Assembly: GCA_038217425.1 (NCBI GenBank)
Contig: JBBQPM010000001.1
Location: forward strand, 1 to 64,000
Length of the DNA: 64,000 nt
Direction: 5' to 3'
Source: JAIEPT01 sp038217425
Lineage (GTDB): Bacteria > Planctomycetota > Planctomycetia > Gemmatales > Gemmataceae
The position numbers and the translations under genes were made by a program. Below are positions 26,077 to 35,450 of this stretch, in pieces. Every line of letters starts with the position of its first letter. The stretch's first letter is position 1. Below the pieces are notes generated by a model, which made no database searches, was not told the origin of the DNA, and was given only the letters and a program-made list of their open reading frames with translations.

Positions 26077-29000
26077 TCAGCGCCGCTCCGCCGTCACCGC
26101 CATGACGACCGGCGCGGAGCCGTCCGTCCCCTTCACGAACTCAATCTCGGCGATCACCGCATCACGCTTCGGATGCACCGCCAGGTAACGGATCTGCTGG
26201 CCACGTAACGCAAACGCGAACTCGGAACCTGGGACGTCGATCGGGCGGATGTAGTCCGCGAAGTGTTCGCCGTTGAGGAGCGCGTGATCTTCCGTTTGCC
26301 CCTCCGCGTAGTGCAACCGCACGATCATCGTGAGCGAGCCCTTCTTGCCGAGCGGATAGCCCCAACCGCTCACGCCGCTCAAGAGGTGAATCGACTTGGC
26401 CGACATATTGCACGGCGCCTTCACCGACTTCGGCATCGTCGGCGGAATTTTGCCGCCGGGCCCGTAGAGCAGCACCACGTTCGGGACTTTCTCGCCCTGC
26501 GGATCGATGAGCGTGAACGGCACCCCCTTGAAAACCTTCGGGCCCCAGTCGGCGAAGATCAGCCGTTCCACGCCGGCGTCGTGGCTGTGGAACATGCCGA
26601 GCGTGCTCACCGCCGTCGCCGCCTTCGTGAGCGGGATTGGCGTGTATTGGCCGCGCTGCGTCAGATACTCGAGCAAGTCGGTCAAATCCTGCTTGCTTAC
26701 TTGCTTCTCGAATCCTTCCGGCATCAGCGACTTCGTGGTCGCCTGGATCTCGTCGATGTCGTCGCGCTGCAGGCTCTGCTTCTTCGCTTCGCCGTCGAGA
26801 AGTTCGATGGCCGTCTTGCTTTCCGACGACATGAGCCCGGTGTAGATCTTGCCCGCCTTGGTGGTGACGACGTACTGGCGATAGTTCCCCTCGACGCTGC
26901 GGCTCGGGTCGAGCAGTTCCATGAGGAGATGATGCTTGGAATGGACGGCCATGCCGGTGAGATCGGGCCCGATCTTCGCCCCTTCGCCCGAGTGGGTGTG
27001 ACACTTGGCGCACTGGGCCTTGAAGATCGCCTTGCCCTTGACCGGATCGCCTTCGACCTTGGTGATCGGCAGCAGTTCGTCGATGACGCGCTGACGGTCG
27101 GCGCTTGGCAATCCGCCCCCCTTGGCGAGCAACGGCTTGGCCCGCTCGGCGAGCGATTTCGTCGGGTGATTCGCGAGGCTCTGCTTCTGATCGAGCGACA
27201 GATCCGCGAGGCCGATGGTTCCCTTATCGAGCCCGTCGAGCAACGAACTCGTCCAGTCGCTGCGCGAGAGGAGAACGCGAATCGCCGTGGGCCGCACTCC
27301 GGGCGTGAGAGACGGCAACGATTGCAAGAGGGCCGGGCCGACGCTCGGCGCTTCGCTGCGGCCGACCGCTTCGAAGAATCCCTGGGCCAGCTCGCGCGAG
27401 AGTTGCGGCGACAGCAAGTCAAGGATTTCCTGCGGGGCCTTGGCGTCGGCCTTCTTAAAGTCGATGTAGCTCGCCGCCGCCGCGGCGCGCTCGGCGTCGT
27501 TCTTGCCGCTTTTCACCACGCTGAGAATCGAGATCGCGACCTCAGCGACGTTCGCGTCGAGGACGTTGCTCCCCATGCGACTGGCGAGTTGCGACAACGT
27601 GCCGCGACCGCTCGGCGTCATTTTCGCGAAGAGCGCCTTCAAGTGAGCGTCGATCTTTGCCGGTTCGGGAGGCGTGACGCCGTTCTGCCAACCTGCTGCT
27701 AGGCCCCGAATCGTTGCTTCGCGGACTGAGGGAGTTTCAGTCTCCGTCGCCTCGGATAGAATCTGCTCCAAAGGATTCGCTGAGCCGCTAAGCTTCGGGC
27801 CCTCACGCGCATAATGCTCGGCGACTCGTTCAATGAGCGTGAACAATAGCTTGTCATTAATTTCGGGCCTTTCTTCCAATAACCCTGTGAGTACTTGTGG
27901 GGCGTACTTTGCCGCGAGACAGGTGAGTGCATCTGTGACCCAGCGATCTTCATACGCAAAGACTTCGCTGCAAACGAATGCAGCCCAATTACCCGCATGA
28001 CGGTTCGTGGGACCATCTACCTGGGACAAAATTACCGCCAAGCGTAGTTGAGGGTCGCGAATTCTACGTAGGTTGGTGAGGCGGTGAAAGTCCAGATTGC
28101 AAAAATCAGGATCATCCGGATGGAGCATGTATAGGGCGTGAATTCGTACGGCGCTCGATTTATGAGAGAGTGATTGAAACACCGCATCGTACGCACTCTC
28201 GTTTTCTTTTTTCTTATTCAGTACTTTCAGGCCGTGAAGCGTTCGCAGCGCATGTATGACGCCGACGTTGAGTCCGACTTCGTCGACCTGCGCGTCGCTC
28301 GCCAACGTGACCAGGCTGGAGAGAACGTCCAATTTTCCGCGTTCGACGAGCAATCTCTGCGCATGCTTGCGCCAAAACATGTTGTCGTGCTTTAGCGTGA
28401 ACACCATCTTCAACGGCGACGCGTCCTTCAGCGTCATCGGCGCCGTCTTCTTCGCTCCCGTGTAGACGATGCGGTAAACTCGGCCATGCTTCTTGTCGCG
28501 CAGCTCGGTTTCGTAGGCGTTGCCGGGGCCGTTCTTGAAGCCGGCGGGGGTCGGGTTGTGCTGCACGATGTAGTTGTACCAGTCGATCACCCAGACGTGC
28601 CCGTCGGGGCCGACCTCCGCCATGATCGGCGCCGTCCATTCGTCGTCGCTGGCCACGAGGTTCCAGGCGTTCTTCGATTTGAAGCTGGCGCCGTCGGGCT
28701 CGATCTGAAACACGGCGACGATGTGCCCCGTCGGCTCGCAGACGAACGCGGTCTTGTTCCAGTATTCCTTCGGATACGTGCGGGCCGTGTAAAGGGCGTG
28801 CCCGGCCGCCGCGGTGAATCGGCCGTGATGATCGACCTGGCGCACCTTGTCGGTGACCAACTCCATGTCGGGAGTGCCGGCGATGCCGCCGAGCACGGGC
28901 GCCGACCAGCCTTTGACCGCTTCGTAGTAGCGATTGGGGATCGGCATGTGTATGCTCGGATTGCCGTTCGCGGTGGAGCCGAAGAGATGGCCGTCCTCGC

Positions 29001-29763
29001 TGAAGCCGAGGCCCCAGGAGTTGTTATTCGTGCTGCGCAGGAACTCGAGCTTTGACCCGTCGGGCTTGAAGCGAAAGAATCCCTGGCTAAAGCGATGCTT
29101 CTCGCCGCCGACGACGCCGTCGAAGCCGGAGTAGCCGACGATGCCGTAGATCCAGTTGTCGAAGCCGTAGTGTAAATTGCTGGGCCCCGCATGGCTGTCG
29201 CGCAGGCCCCAACCGGTGAAGAGGACCTTGCGGACGTCGGCCTTGTCGTCGCCGTTCGTGTCCTTGAGGAAGAGCGTGTCGGGAGCTTGCAGGACGATGA
29301 CGCCGCCGTTTGAGAACGTGAAACCAGTCGGGATGCTGAGTTTGTCGGCGAAGACGGTGAACTTGTCGGCCTTGCCGTCGCCGTCGGTGTCTTCGCAGAT
29401 CGAGAGTCGATCGCGGCCTTCGCCTTCGGGCTTGCGTTCGTTCGGATAATCAACGCTCTCGGCGACCCAGAGTCGGCCGCGCTCGTCCCAGTTCATGCAG
29501 ATAGGCCGACGGATGTCGGGCTCGGCGGCGAAGAGTTTCACCTCGAAGCCTTCGGGCACGATCATGTGCTTGAGCGATTCGGCCGGGTCCAGGGGCTTCT
29601 GCATCTTGGGCTTGGCAGCGGCGCCCTTGCCTGCGGGCGGGTAGAACGGGATGTTGGCTTCGACGTATTCGAATGGCTTGACGTCGGTCCGCTTGGGCGT
29701 GATCTTCGGCTTGTCGGCATGGACGGCGCCGGCGAGAAGCAGCATGCAGAAAAGGGAGCGCAT
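26077..29763 (-). CDS. PVC-type membrane-bound dehydrogenase with HEAT-like repeats and c-type heme domain
   Basis: 1228 residues from the ATG at 29763, which opens a signal peptide (MRSLFCMLLLAGAVHA) and follows GAGGG. Residues about 60-480 form a beta-propeller of the PVC dehydrogenase family (MNWDERGRLWVAESVDYPNE, CEDTDGDGKADKFTVFADKL, VWVIDWYNYIVQHNP). Residues about 500-880 are helical HEAT-like repeats. Residues about 905-1035 carry a heme domain with CAKCH at 918-922 (QCAKCHTHSGEGAKIGPDLT) and the typical AGKIYTG..S extension. The C-terminal 190 residues are a beta-sandwich, probably carbohydrate-binding. It is probably a periplasmic quinoprotein-like oxidoreductase acting on sugars or polyols. 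Codons for residues roughly 500-690 (27700-28260) are less GC-rich than the rest. Confidence 0.9.
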   Translation of the reverse strand: MRSLFCMLLLAGAVHADKPKITPKRTDVKPFEYVEANIPFYPPAGKGAAAKPKMQKPLDPAESLKHMIVPEGFEVKLFAAEPDIRRPICMNWDERGRLWVAESVDYPNERKPEGEGRDRLSICEDTDGDGKADKFTVFADKLSIPTGFTFSNGGVIVLQAPDTLFLKDTNGDDKADVRKVLFTGWGLRDSHAGPSNLHYGFDNWIYGIVGYSGFDGVVGGEKHRFSQGFFRFKPDGSKLEFLRSTNNNSWGLGFSEDGHLFGSTANGNPSIHMPIPNRYYEAVKGWSAPVLGGIAGTPDMELVTDKVRQVDHHGRFTAAAGHALYTARTYPKEYWNKTAFVCEPTGHIVAVFQIEPDGASFKSKNAWNLVASDDEWTAPIMAEVGPDGHVWVIDWYNYIVQHNPTPAGFKNGPGNAYETELRDKKHGRVYRIVYTGAKKTAPMTLKDASPLKMVFTLKHDNMFWRKHAQRLLVERGKLDVLSSLVTLASDAQVDEVGLNVGVIHALRTLHGLKVLNKKKENESAYDAVFQSLSHKSSAVRIHALYMLHPDDPDFCNLDFHRLTNLRRIRDPQLRLAVILSQVDGPTNRHAGNWAAFVCSEVFAYEDRWVTDALTCLAAKYAPQVLTGLLEERPEINDKLLFTLIERVAEHYAREGPKLSGSANPLEQILSEATETETPSVREATIRGLAAGWQNGVTPPEPAKIDAHLKALFAKMTPSGRGTLSQLASRMGSNVLDANVAEVAISILSVVKSGKNDAERAAAAASYIDFKKADAKAPQEILDLLSPQLSRELAQGFFEAVGRSEAPSVGPALLQSLPSLTPGVRPTAIRVLLSRSDWTSSLLDGLDKGTIGLADLSLDQKQSLANHPTKSLAERAKPLLAKGGGLPSADRQRVIDELLPITKVEGDPVKGKAIFKAQCAKCHTHSGEGAKIGPDLTGMAVHSKHHLLMELLDPSRSVEGNYRQYVVTTKAGKIYTGLMSSESKTAIELLDGEAKKQSLQRDDIDEIQATTKSLMPEGFEKQVSKQDLTDLLEYLTQRGQYTPIPLTKAATAVSTLGMFHSHDAGVERLIFADWGPKVFKGVPFTLIDPQGEKVPNVVLLYGPGGKIPPTMPKSVKAPCNMSAKSIHLLSGVSGWGYPLGKKGSLTMIVRLHYAEGQTEDHALLNGEHFADYIRPIDVPGSEFAFALRGQQIRYLAVHPKRDAVIAEIEFVKGTDGSAPVVMAVTAERR

Positions 29764-29833
29764 GAGGTGACCCTCGAGAATTGGCGAACGAGATTCTGTG
29801 AGTATATAGCGAATCGGTCGATACAATGCATGC

Positions 29834-30019
29834 ATGTCGCGCATCCGCTGTCCCATCTGTGATGTGGTGATGGATAACCAGGGGCCCAAAGAATGGCCCG
29901 ATTGGCCGTTCTGCAGTCCGCGCTGCAAGACCATCGACCTGGGCCGTTGGCTCTCCGGCAACTATGCGCTCCCTGCTCAACCTGATCCCGAAGAGGATGC
30001 GGAAGAGTCGGGCGCGTGA
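29834..30019 (+). CDS. yacG: YacG-type zinc protein (DNA gyrase inhibitor family)
   Basis: 61 residues, a normal length. Zinc ligands C6, C9 (RCPIC), C27 and C31 (FCSPRCK) are in the family spacing, followed by the typical IDLGRWLSGNYALP. The E. coli protein binds GyrB and blocks DNA binding by gyrase. The acidic tail (DPEEDAEESGA) is normal. It is divergent from the PVC dehydrogenase (70 bases) and couples to the next gene by a TGATG overlap. Confidence 0.95.
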   Translation: MSRIRCPICDVVMDNQGPKEWPDWPFCSPRCKTIDLGRWLSGNYALPAQPDPEEDAEESGA

Positions 30020-30558
30020 TGGCTCGCCGCTACCTCATTGACGGCTACAACCTCATCCATCGCCTGGGCCTGATCGGCACTCGGCCCGAACCGGGCGCCT
30101 TGCAGGAAGCCCGTCGGCGCTTCCTCGATTTCCTGGTCGAGAACCTTGTCGATGACGCGGGGCGAACGACGGTCGTCTTCGACGCGGCCAATGCGCCCAA
30201 GCATCTGTCGGCGGAACAATGGTACGGCGGCATCCATATTCTCTTCGCGAAAACCTTGCCGGAAGCCGACGATTTGCTGGCTCTCTTGGTGGAGCAGGAC
30301 GCCGATCCGCGTCAGCTCTGTGTGGTGAGCAGCGATCGCGAGGTGCAGAAGGCGGGCAAACGTCGGCACAGCCAGATCATGGATTGCGACGCATTCCTGG
30401 ACGAACTCGAACGCCGTAAGGCGGCGCGGCCGGCGCCCGCTGCCGAGGTTCGTGAGATCGCGGGGGACACCGCGGAGTGGCTCGCGGTGTTCGGCAAGTT
30501 GGAGTCAGATCCGGATTTGGAGTTGGGAGTGAGGCGTCTGAAGAAGAAGGGGCGTTAA
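30019..30558 (+). CDS. NYN-domain ribonuclease-like protein (YacP/Rae1 family)
   Basis: 179 residues from the ATG at 30019, whose A is the last base of the yacG stop; a GTG three bases earlier is also possible. The NYN (PIN-like) fold shows the metal-binding acidic residues: D near the start in YLIDGYNLIH, D in TTVVFDAANAPK, EADDLLALLVEQ, and SSDREVQK. The Bacillus relative Rae1 cleaves mRNA at ribosomes; others are tRNA- or rRNA-linked nucleases. The C-terminus is basic (GVRRLKKKGR). Coupling with yacG is the only contextual clue. Confidence 0.88.
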   Translation: MARRYLIDGYNLIHRLGLIGTRPEPGALQEARRRFLDFLVENLVDDAGRTTVVFDAANAPKHLSAEQWYGGIHILFAKTLPEADDLLALLVEQDADPRQLCVVSSDREVQKAGKRRHSQIMDCDAFLDELERRKAARPAPAAEVREIAGDTAEWLAVFGKLESDPDLELGVRRLKKKGR

Positions 30559-30567
30559 TCCTGCGCC

Positions 30568-30683
30568 GAAAGCCCAGGGATGGCTATCCCTGGGGAAGCG
30601 CGCCGGGATCGTCACTTTTGAACGTGCCGTAGAGGGATCACGATAGCTGCGCCTTCCCCAGGGATAGCCATCCCTGGGCCTTC
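30568..30683. repeat. inverted repeat, family A, second copy
   Basis: GCCCAGGGATGGCTATCCCT... (30572-30598) pairs perfectly with 30653-30679 (27 bp) and continues imperfectly outward. It is the same arm sequence as at 14908, with an unrelated loop. It lies between convergent genes 10 bases after the stop at 30558. Confidence 0.93.
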
Positions 30684-30688
30684 CTGCG

Positions 30689-32086
30689 TCACTCCGGCCA
30701 CTTCACCAAGATCTTCTCTTCCGCCAATGCCTGTGCGGGCGAACCGTCGAACGGGGGCGTCGGCGTGCGGATCTGTCGGATTCGCGCCGCAATTACTTGC
30801 TGTTCATGCTCCGCGCTCCACTTCCGCGTGAAATAATCAAGCACGCCGCGACGGTGCTGCTCTTCCCGCTGCTCGAAGAGCGTCACCATGATCCGCCGCC
30901 ACGGCACAGAGGGATACATGTCGTTCACGGAAGCCGGCTTTGCTTCATCTGCCGGCCCGCCGTGCCAAAGATCGACGCGCGAACCGTCCGCGAGCGTGCC
31001 TTCCACAATGATCCAGCTGCCGTACGGGTCCACGCCGGGCGAGAACATGTTCCAGTGCTGATCGAGCCCCGTCACTCGGCCCACCGCGTCGAGCCAGTCG
31101 GGGAATACTTGCATGTACGAAGGTTGCCAGAGTCGCTTTTGATTGGTCGCGAAGATGAAGAACAACAAACCGACCACGACCCACTTCTGCCAAGTTTGCG
31201 GCAACGTCCTCACGTCTTCGACAAACGGACGCCGATGCACGCGACCCCACACGCCGCTCGGCAGGAATGCGAGCCAATAGACCATGCATAGAAGCGAGAA
31301 ATAGCCGACGTCCATGCACAACATGATGCCAATGTGCAGTCCCCACATTGCTGAGATGACCAGGATGCGAAACACGCCGTTCCAGGCCGGGCTGAGCAAT
31401 AAGAATGGCAGGACGTATTCCGTGATCCAGGTCATGAAGGTCATGACTCGAATCAACGGCTTCTGCTCGGCGAGCCAGTAGCCGAAGGGGCGGGTGAAGT
31501 GATCGAGGTGCAGGGCGTAGTAGATCGCACTCCCCTCGCGGGTCCACTGCGGATCGACCTTGAGGACCGACGTGTAATAGTACATGATCATCAGTTGCAG
31601 GAGAAACGCGGCCGATGCGAAGGACAGAACACGTTTGGGAGGGGGATTGCGAGCGTCGAGGCTCCAGATGGCGCTGATAGGCAGAAACATCATCCAGAAG
31701 AGTCCGCAACGCAGCAGGACGTCGCAGTTTTGCAGCACCATCGGGTGCCGGGCTTGCAGGCCGATGAACAAAAACCATGAAACCGCAAGGGCGCTGCGTG
31801 TGTAGAAACCGAGTGTCACCGCCAGCGCCGCGAGTGCCGACACGGCCATGAGCAGGCCTTGAAACCAAGCCGCGCCGGAGAGCATGTACGGGCTCATCTG
31901 CCAGACCGTGCCGAAGATATTGGCCATCTCGCGGCGTGCCTCGCGCGTGAGCATGCCGAGGTCGGAGTAGTGCGTTTCGAGATCGGGCAGGCGGACGCCG
32001 AGATCGTAAAGCAAGATCAAGCCGAAACCGATGCGAACCGATGCGAGCGAGCGGACGTCGATAGCGAAGATGTCGCGGAAAGCCAC
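30689..32086 (-). CDS. HTTM-domain membrane protein (vitamin K-dependent carboxylase-like)
   Basis: 465 residues. A GTG at 32086 is chosen because AAGGGAT lies just upstream and because the more upstream codons are the reading shadow of the transporter gene. Multi-pass membrane protein with about eight helices (VRIGFGLILLYDLGVRLPDL, AALAVTLGFYTRSALAVSWF, WMMFLPISAIWSL, SPAWNGVFRILVISAMWGLH). The first half matches the HTTM domain of bacterial gamma-glutamyl carboxylase homologues; the second half ends with a soluble domain around HWNMFSPGVDPYGSWIIVEG. Whether it carboxylates anything is unknown. It starts 4 bases after the permease stop, so it belongs to the ABC operon transcript. Confidence 0.82.
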   Translation of the reverse strand: MAFRDIFAIDVRSLASVRIGFGLILLYDLGVRLPDLETHYSDLGMLTREARREMANIFGTVWQMSPYMLSGAAWFQGLLMAVSALAALAVTLGFYTRSALAVSWFLFIGLQARHPMVLQNCDVLLRCGLFWMMFLPISAIWSLDARNPPPKRVLSFASAAFLLQLMIMYYYTSVLKVDPQWTREGSAIYYALHLDHFTRPFGYWLAEQKPLIRVMTFMTWITEYVLPFLLLSPAWNGVFRILVISAMWGLHIGIMLCMDVGYFSLLCMVYWLAFLPSGVWGRVHRRPFVEDVRTLPQTWQKWVVVGLLFFIFATNQKRLWQPSYMQVFPDWLDAVGRVTGLDQHWNMFSPGVDPYGSWIIVEGTLADGSRVDLWHGGPADEAKPASVNDMYPSVPWRRIMVTLFEQREEQHRRGVLDYFTRKWSAEHEQQVIAARIRQIRTPTPPFDGSPAQALAEEKILVKWPE

Positions 32087-32090
32087 GTGT

Positions 32091-33092
32091 CTATCCCTTT
32101 TGCATGAGGCGTTGGCGGCGTAGGCGTTCGTCGATGACGGCGCCCCCGAGGAGCACCAGACCGATCGCGACCGGGATGACGGCGTCGATGGAAACGGACG
32201 GGAGGTAGTCGGCACGCTTGAGGAAGGTGAGCAGGTTGTCCGTCGCAGAGTAAAGAACTTCAATGATGCAGGCCCCGAGAAATAGTCCCAGAGCGGAGCC
32301 GTCGCCGCCGCGGAGGCTGCAACCGCCGAGCACGGCGCCGGCGATTGCGTAGAGTTCGCGCATCGTGCCGGTGTCGTTGGGATTCACCGAGTTGAATTTC
32401 ATCACGAACAGAAAGGAGTAGAACGCGACCAGGGTCGAAGAGATGGCGAAGGCTGCGATCTTGAAGCGGTCGACATTGATGCCGGCGAACCAGGCAGCCC
32501 GTTCGTTACTGCCGATGGCGAACATATATCGGCCCAGTACCGAGCGGTGCAGGAAAACGATCGCCGTCGCCAGGAGCAGGAACAGGATCAAGAAGTACGT
32601 CGGCCAGGGCCAGTTCAAAAGATCGCCGTTGAAGAAGTCCTTGAGCGAGACGTGCATCTGTCCGAGTCCGATTTTCTTATCGCCGGTGAAAAGCCTCGCA
32701 ATTCCACGGAAGATGAACATCCCGCACAATGTCACGATGAACGATTGCACGCGGAGCTTGGTGACCGCCAGTCCGACGATGGCGCCGAGCATCGTTCCCA
32801 GGAGCAAGGTGAGAACCAGGCTGACTACCAGAGGCAGCCCGAAATCGATCACGAGCATGCAGAAGACGGTCGCACACAAGGCGACTTGCGATCCGATGGA
32901 CAGATCGATATTGCCGGTGATGATGATGAGCCCCGCGCCGAAGGTAACGATGCCCAGCAGGCCGATGCGCTGCAAGAGATCCTTATGCAGGCCGAGCATT
33001 CGGTCAGTGTCGAGTTCGAGCAAAAGCATGGAGCCCAGAAATGCGGCGTAGAGGATGCCGAGGAAGATGAGCACGCCTTTGAGTTTGTTCAT
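32091..33092 (-). CDS. ribose-type ABC transporter permease (RbsC-like)
   Basis: 333 residues from the ATG at 33092, which overlaps the ATPase stop by 4 bases (ATGA). About ten transmembrane segments; the family signature GLIIITGNIDLSIGSQVALC, and the coupling region around GSNERAAWFAGINVDRFKI (EAA-like loop), are present. It imports a sugar or autoinducer-like ligand with the ATPase encoded before it. Neither a periplasmic binding protein nor a sugar kinase adjoins, so the substrate cannot be inferred. Confidence 0.92.
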   Translation of the reverse strand: MNKLKGVLIFLGILYAAFLGSMLLLELDTDRMLGLHKDLLQRIGLLGIVTFGAGLIIITGNIDLSIGSQVALCATVFCMLVIDFGLPLVVSLVLTLLLGTMLGAIVGLAVTKLRVQSFIVTLCGMFIFRGIARLFTGDKKIGLGQMHVSLKDFFNGDLLNWPWPTYFLILFLLLATAIVFLHRSVLGRYMFAIGSNERAAWFAGINVDRFKIAAFAISSTLVAFYSFLFVMKFNSVNPNDTGTMRELYAIAGAVLGGCSLRGGDGSALGLFLGACIIEVLYSATDNLLTFLKRADYLPSVSIDAVIPVAIGLVLLGGAVIDERLRRQRLMQKG

Positions 33093-34591
33093 GTCGACGG
33101 TACTCCGGTGGCGAGGCGCATGATGGCCTGTTCGGAAAGTTCTTGGCGGCCCAGGTCTCCGGCGAGTCGGCCTTCGTGCATCACGAGGACGCGGTCGCTG
33201 ACGCCGAGGATTTCTTCGAGATCGCTGGAAATCATCAGGAGGGCGACGCCCTGCTGGGCGAGTTGATTCATGAGAAGGTAGATTTCGCGTTTGGCGCCGA
33301 CGTCGACGCCGCGGGTCGGTTCGTCGAGAATGAGAACGTGCGGCGCCAGCGCGAGCCAGCGTGCGAGGACGACCTTCTGTTGGTTGCCGCCGCTGAGCAA
33401 CCCGACGACCTGGCGCAAGCTGGGGGTCCGTACGCCGAGACGGTCCGAGAAGGACTGGGCGAGCTTCGTCTCGGCTTCTCGACGGACCATGCCCAGCGAC
33501 GTGAGGCTCGGCAGCGAGGGGAGGCTGATGTTGGCGGCCACGGAGTCGGTGAGGATGAGGCCTTCCTGCCGGCGATCTTCGGGCGCCAGGCAAAGACCGG
33601 CGGCGATCGCCTGGGCGGGGCGCGTGATTTCGATCGGTTTCCCCTGGATCATCATCGTGCCCGTGAGTCGGGGGCGAATACCGAAGAGCGTCTCCGCGAG
33701 TTCGGTGCGGCCGGCGCCGATCAGGCCCGCCATGCCGACGATCTCGCCGGGCCGGAGGTCGAAACTGATGCCCTGCGTCTGCTTTGGACTCCAGCGCACG
33801 TCGCGCACGCTCAGACTCGGCGCGGCCGCCAGCGACGGCTCGTGAGTGCGTACGAAAAATTGCTTAACGTCCCGGCCCACCATCAGGCGGACGATTGCGT
33901 CGTGGCGAATGTCGGCACGCGCCAACTCGCCCGCATTCATGCCGTCGCGCAGTACGGTGACGCGGTCGGCGACCTGCTCGATTTCCCGGAGCCGATGCGA
34001 GATGTAGATAATCGCGATCCCCTGACGTTTGAGATCGGCAAGGACCGCGAAGAGTCGCTGAGTTTCGCGCTCGGTGAGACTCGAAGTCGGCTCGTCGAGA
34101 ATGAGCAACCGAGACTCCAGCGAGAGGGCCTTGGCGATCTCGACGAGTTGTTGCTGGCCGACGGGGAGATGGGCGACGAGCGCGTCGGGCGAACATTCCA
34201 GACCGAGCCGTGCCAGGAGCGTGCTTGCCCCACGGCGCAGGCGCGAACGGTCGAGGAAGACGCCCGCGCGGCGCGGTTCGCGGCCCAGAAAGATATTGCC
34301 GGCGACGTCGAGATCGGGCGCCAGGTTTAACTCTTGATGGATGAGGACGATGCCGTGACGCTCGGCGTCTTGCACCGAGCGAAACGAAACGGCCGCACCG
34401 TCGAGATGAATGGCGCCGGCGTCGGGGCGTTGGACGCCTGCGAGGATTTTCATGAGGGTCGATTTGCCGGCGCCGTTCTCGCCGACGAGCGCGAGGATTT
34501 CACCGGCGTGGACGTGCATGCGAACGTCCGTGAGCGCCTGCACGCCGGGAAACGCCTTGTGGATACCATGCACTTCGAGAAGCGGGGTCAT
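33089..34591 (-). CDS. sugar ABC transporter ATPase with two cassettes (RbsA-like)
   Basis: 500 residues. The first nucleotide-binding domain has Walker A GENGAGKST (about 38), the signature LPVGQQQLVEIAKAL, and Walker B LLILDEPTSSLTERE. The second has the degenerate Walker A MAGLIGAGRTELAETLFG usual for this family, the signature LLSGGNQQKVVLARWL and LILDEPTRGVDVGAK. Full length for RbsA/MglA/XylG. First gene of the operon RbsA-RbsC-HTTM. No binding-protein gene precedes it; the divergent neighbour is unrelated. Confidence 0.94.
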   Translation of the reverse strand: MTPLLEVHGIHKAFPGVQALTDVRMHVHAGEILALVGENGAGKSTLMKILAGVQRPDAGAIHLDGAAVSFRSVQDAERHGIVLIHQELNLAPDLDVAGNIFLGREPRRAGVFLDRSRLRRGASTLLARLGLECSPDALVAHLPVGQQQLVEIAKALSLESRLLILDEPTSSLTERETQRLFAVLADLKRQGIAIIYISHRLREIEQVADRVTVLRDGMNAGELARADIRHDAIVRLMVGRDVKQFFVRTHEPSLAAAPSLSVRDVRWSPKQTQGISFDLRPGEIVGMAGLIGAGRTELAETLFGIRPRLTGTMMIQGKPIEITRPAQAIAAGLCLAPEDRRQEGLILTDSVAANISLPSLPSLTSLGMVRREAETKLAQSFSDRLGVRTPSLRQVVGLLSGGNQQKVVLARWLALAPHVLILDEPTRGVDVGAKREIYLLMNQLAQQGVALLMISSDLEEILGVSDRVLVMHEGRLAGDLGRQELSEQAIMRLATGVPST

Positions 34592-34707
34592 GATCTGAAT
34601 CGTCTATCGGGAGCGAGCGCCATCGACCAGGCGATTTTCAGCATCGTCTTTTTTCTGGCAAGTTGACGTGAGGCTATGATATGCTCGGGCCTGAGTGGAG
34701 GAGTTTT

Positions 34708-35346
34708 ATGCCGTTGAAATTGACGTGTTTCGCCTGCCAGGCGGTGCTTCAGGTTCCGGAGTCGTTGCGGAATCAGCAGGTGCGTTGCCAAAAATGCCAG
34801 CAGGTTCTGACGGCGGACGACACGCAGCCGATCAATCCGCCGACGCCGAGCGCGCCGCGCGAGAGCCGAATCGCGTGGATCGTCGTGTGTCTTGTCGGTC
34901 TCCTGTGCCTGGCGGGGGCGACTGCCGCAATCGTGACGCTGGCGAATCACAAGGGCGCCCACCCCCATGACCAGGAGGGCAAATTCGTCGATCCCACGCC
35001 GATTCCGCTGTCGCTGAACAACAACCAGGTATTTTACCCATCCTCGCTTCGGCGTATCGGCGACCCGATCTTTTATGGTCTGACTCGGGGACCCTACAAG
35101 AAGTTCAAGATCCGGCTCGAAAAGGGCAAATCCTATCAGTTCGACGTGCAAAACGCGCCGTTCACCGCGATCCTGATTTTGCAGGACAAGGACGGCGTCA
35201 ATCTCAAATCGATCGAAGGACTTGGCTTTTTCGGGTTGCCGCAAATCACGCACGCTCCTGCAACGACCGACGATTATTACCTCATCGTCACGACGCGGGG
35301 AGCAATGGAGGGATCGTTCACGATCACGGCCCGGCAGCGGAAATGA
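34708..35346 (+). CDS. zinc-ribbon membrane protein with PPC-like extracytoplasmic domain
   Basis: 212 residues. The ATG at 34708 follows GGAGGAG (34697). Residues 1-40 are a zinc ribbon (CFACQ and CQKCQ pairs), cytosolic by position. Residues 58-82 are one transmembrane helix (IAWIVVCLVGLLCLAGATAA). The outer part (100-212) resembles a PPC domain: KKFKIRLEKGKSYQFDVQ, TAILILQDKDG, DDYYLIVTTRGAMEGSFTIT. The ribbon-helix-sensor layout is common in planctomycetes; function unknown. A weak -10 (TATGAT, 34675-34680) lies upstream. Confidence 0.78.
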   Translation: MPLKLTCFACQAVLQVPESLRNQQVRCQKCQQVLTADDTQPINPPTPSAPRESRIAWIVVCLVGLLCLAGATAAIVTLANHKGAHPHDQEGKFVDPTPIPLSLNNNQVFYPSSLRRIGDPIFYGLTRGPYKKFKIRLEKGKSYQFDVQNAPFTAILILQDKDGVNLKSIEGLGFFGLPQITHAPATTDDYYLIVTTRGAMEGSFTITARQRK

Positions 35347-35450
35347 GGGGGCGAGGTTTCGGGATTGCATTTTTCTTGGAGCCGATTATAACCCTCGGCG
35401 ATGCGAACCGTGCCGGCGGACAACGGCGCGGGCATCCCTCGAGAAATTCC

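Noticed and set aside
34588..35370. Minus-strand frame of 260 codons opposite the zinc-ribbon gene
   Set aside because: No motifs, and the plus-strand gene has a strong ribosome site and clear domains.
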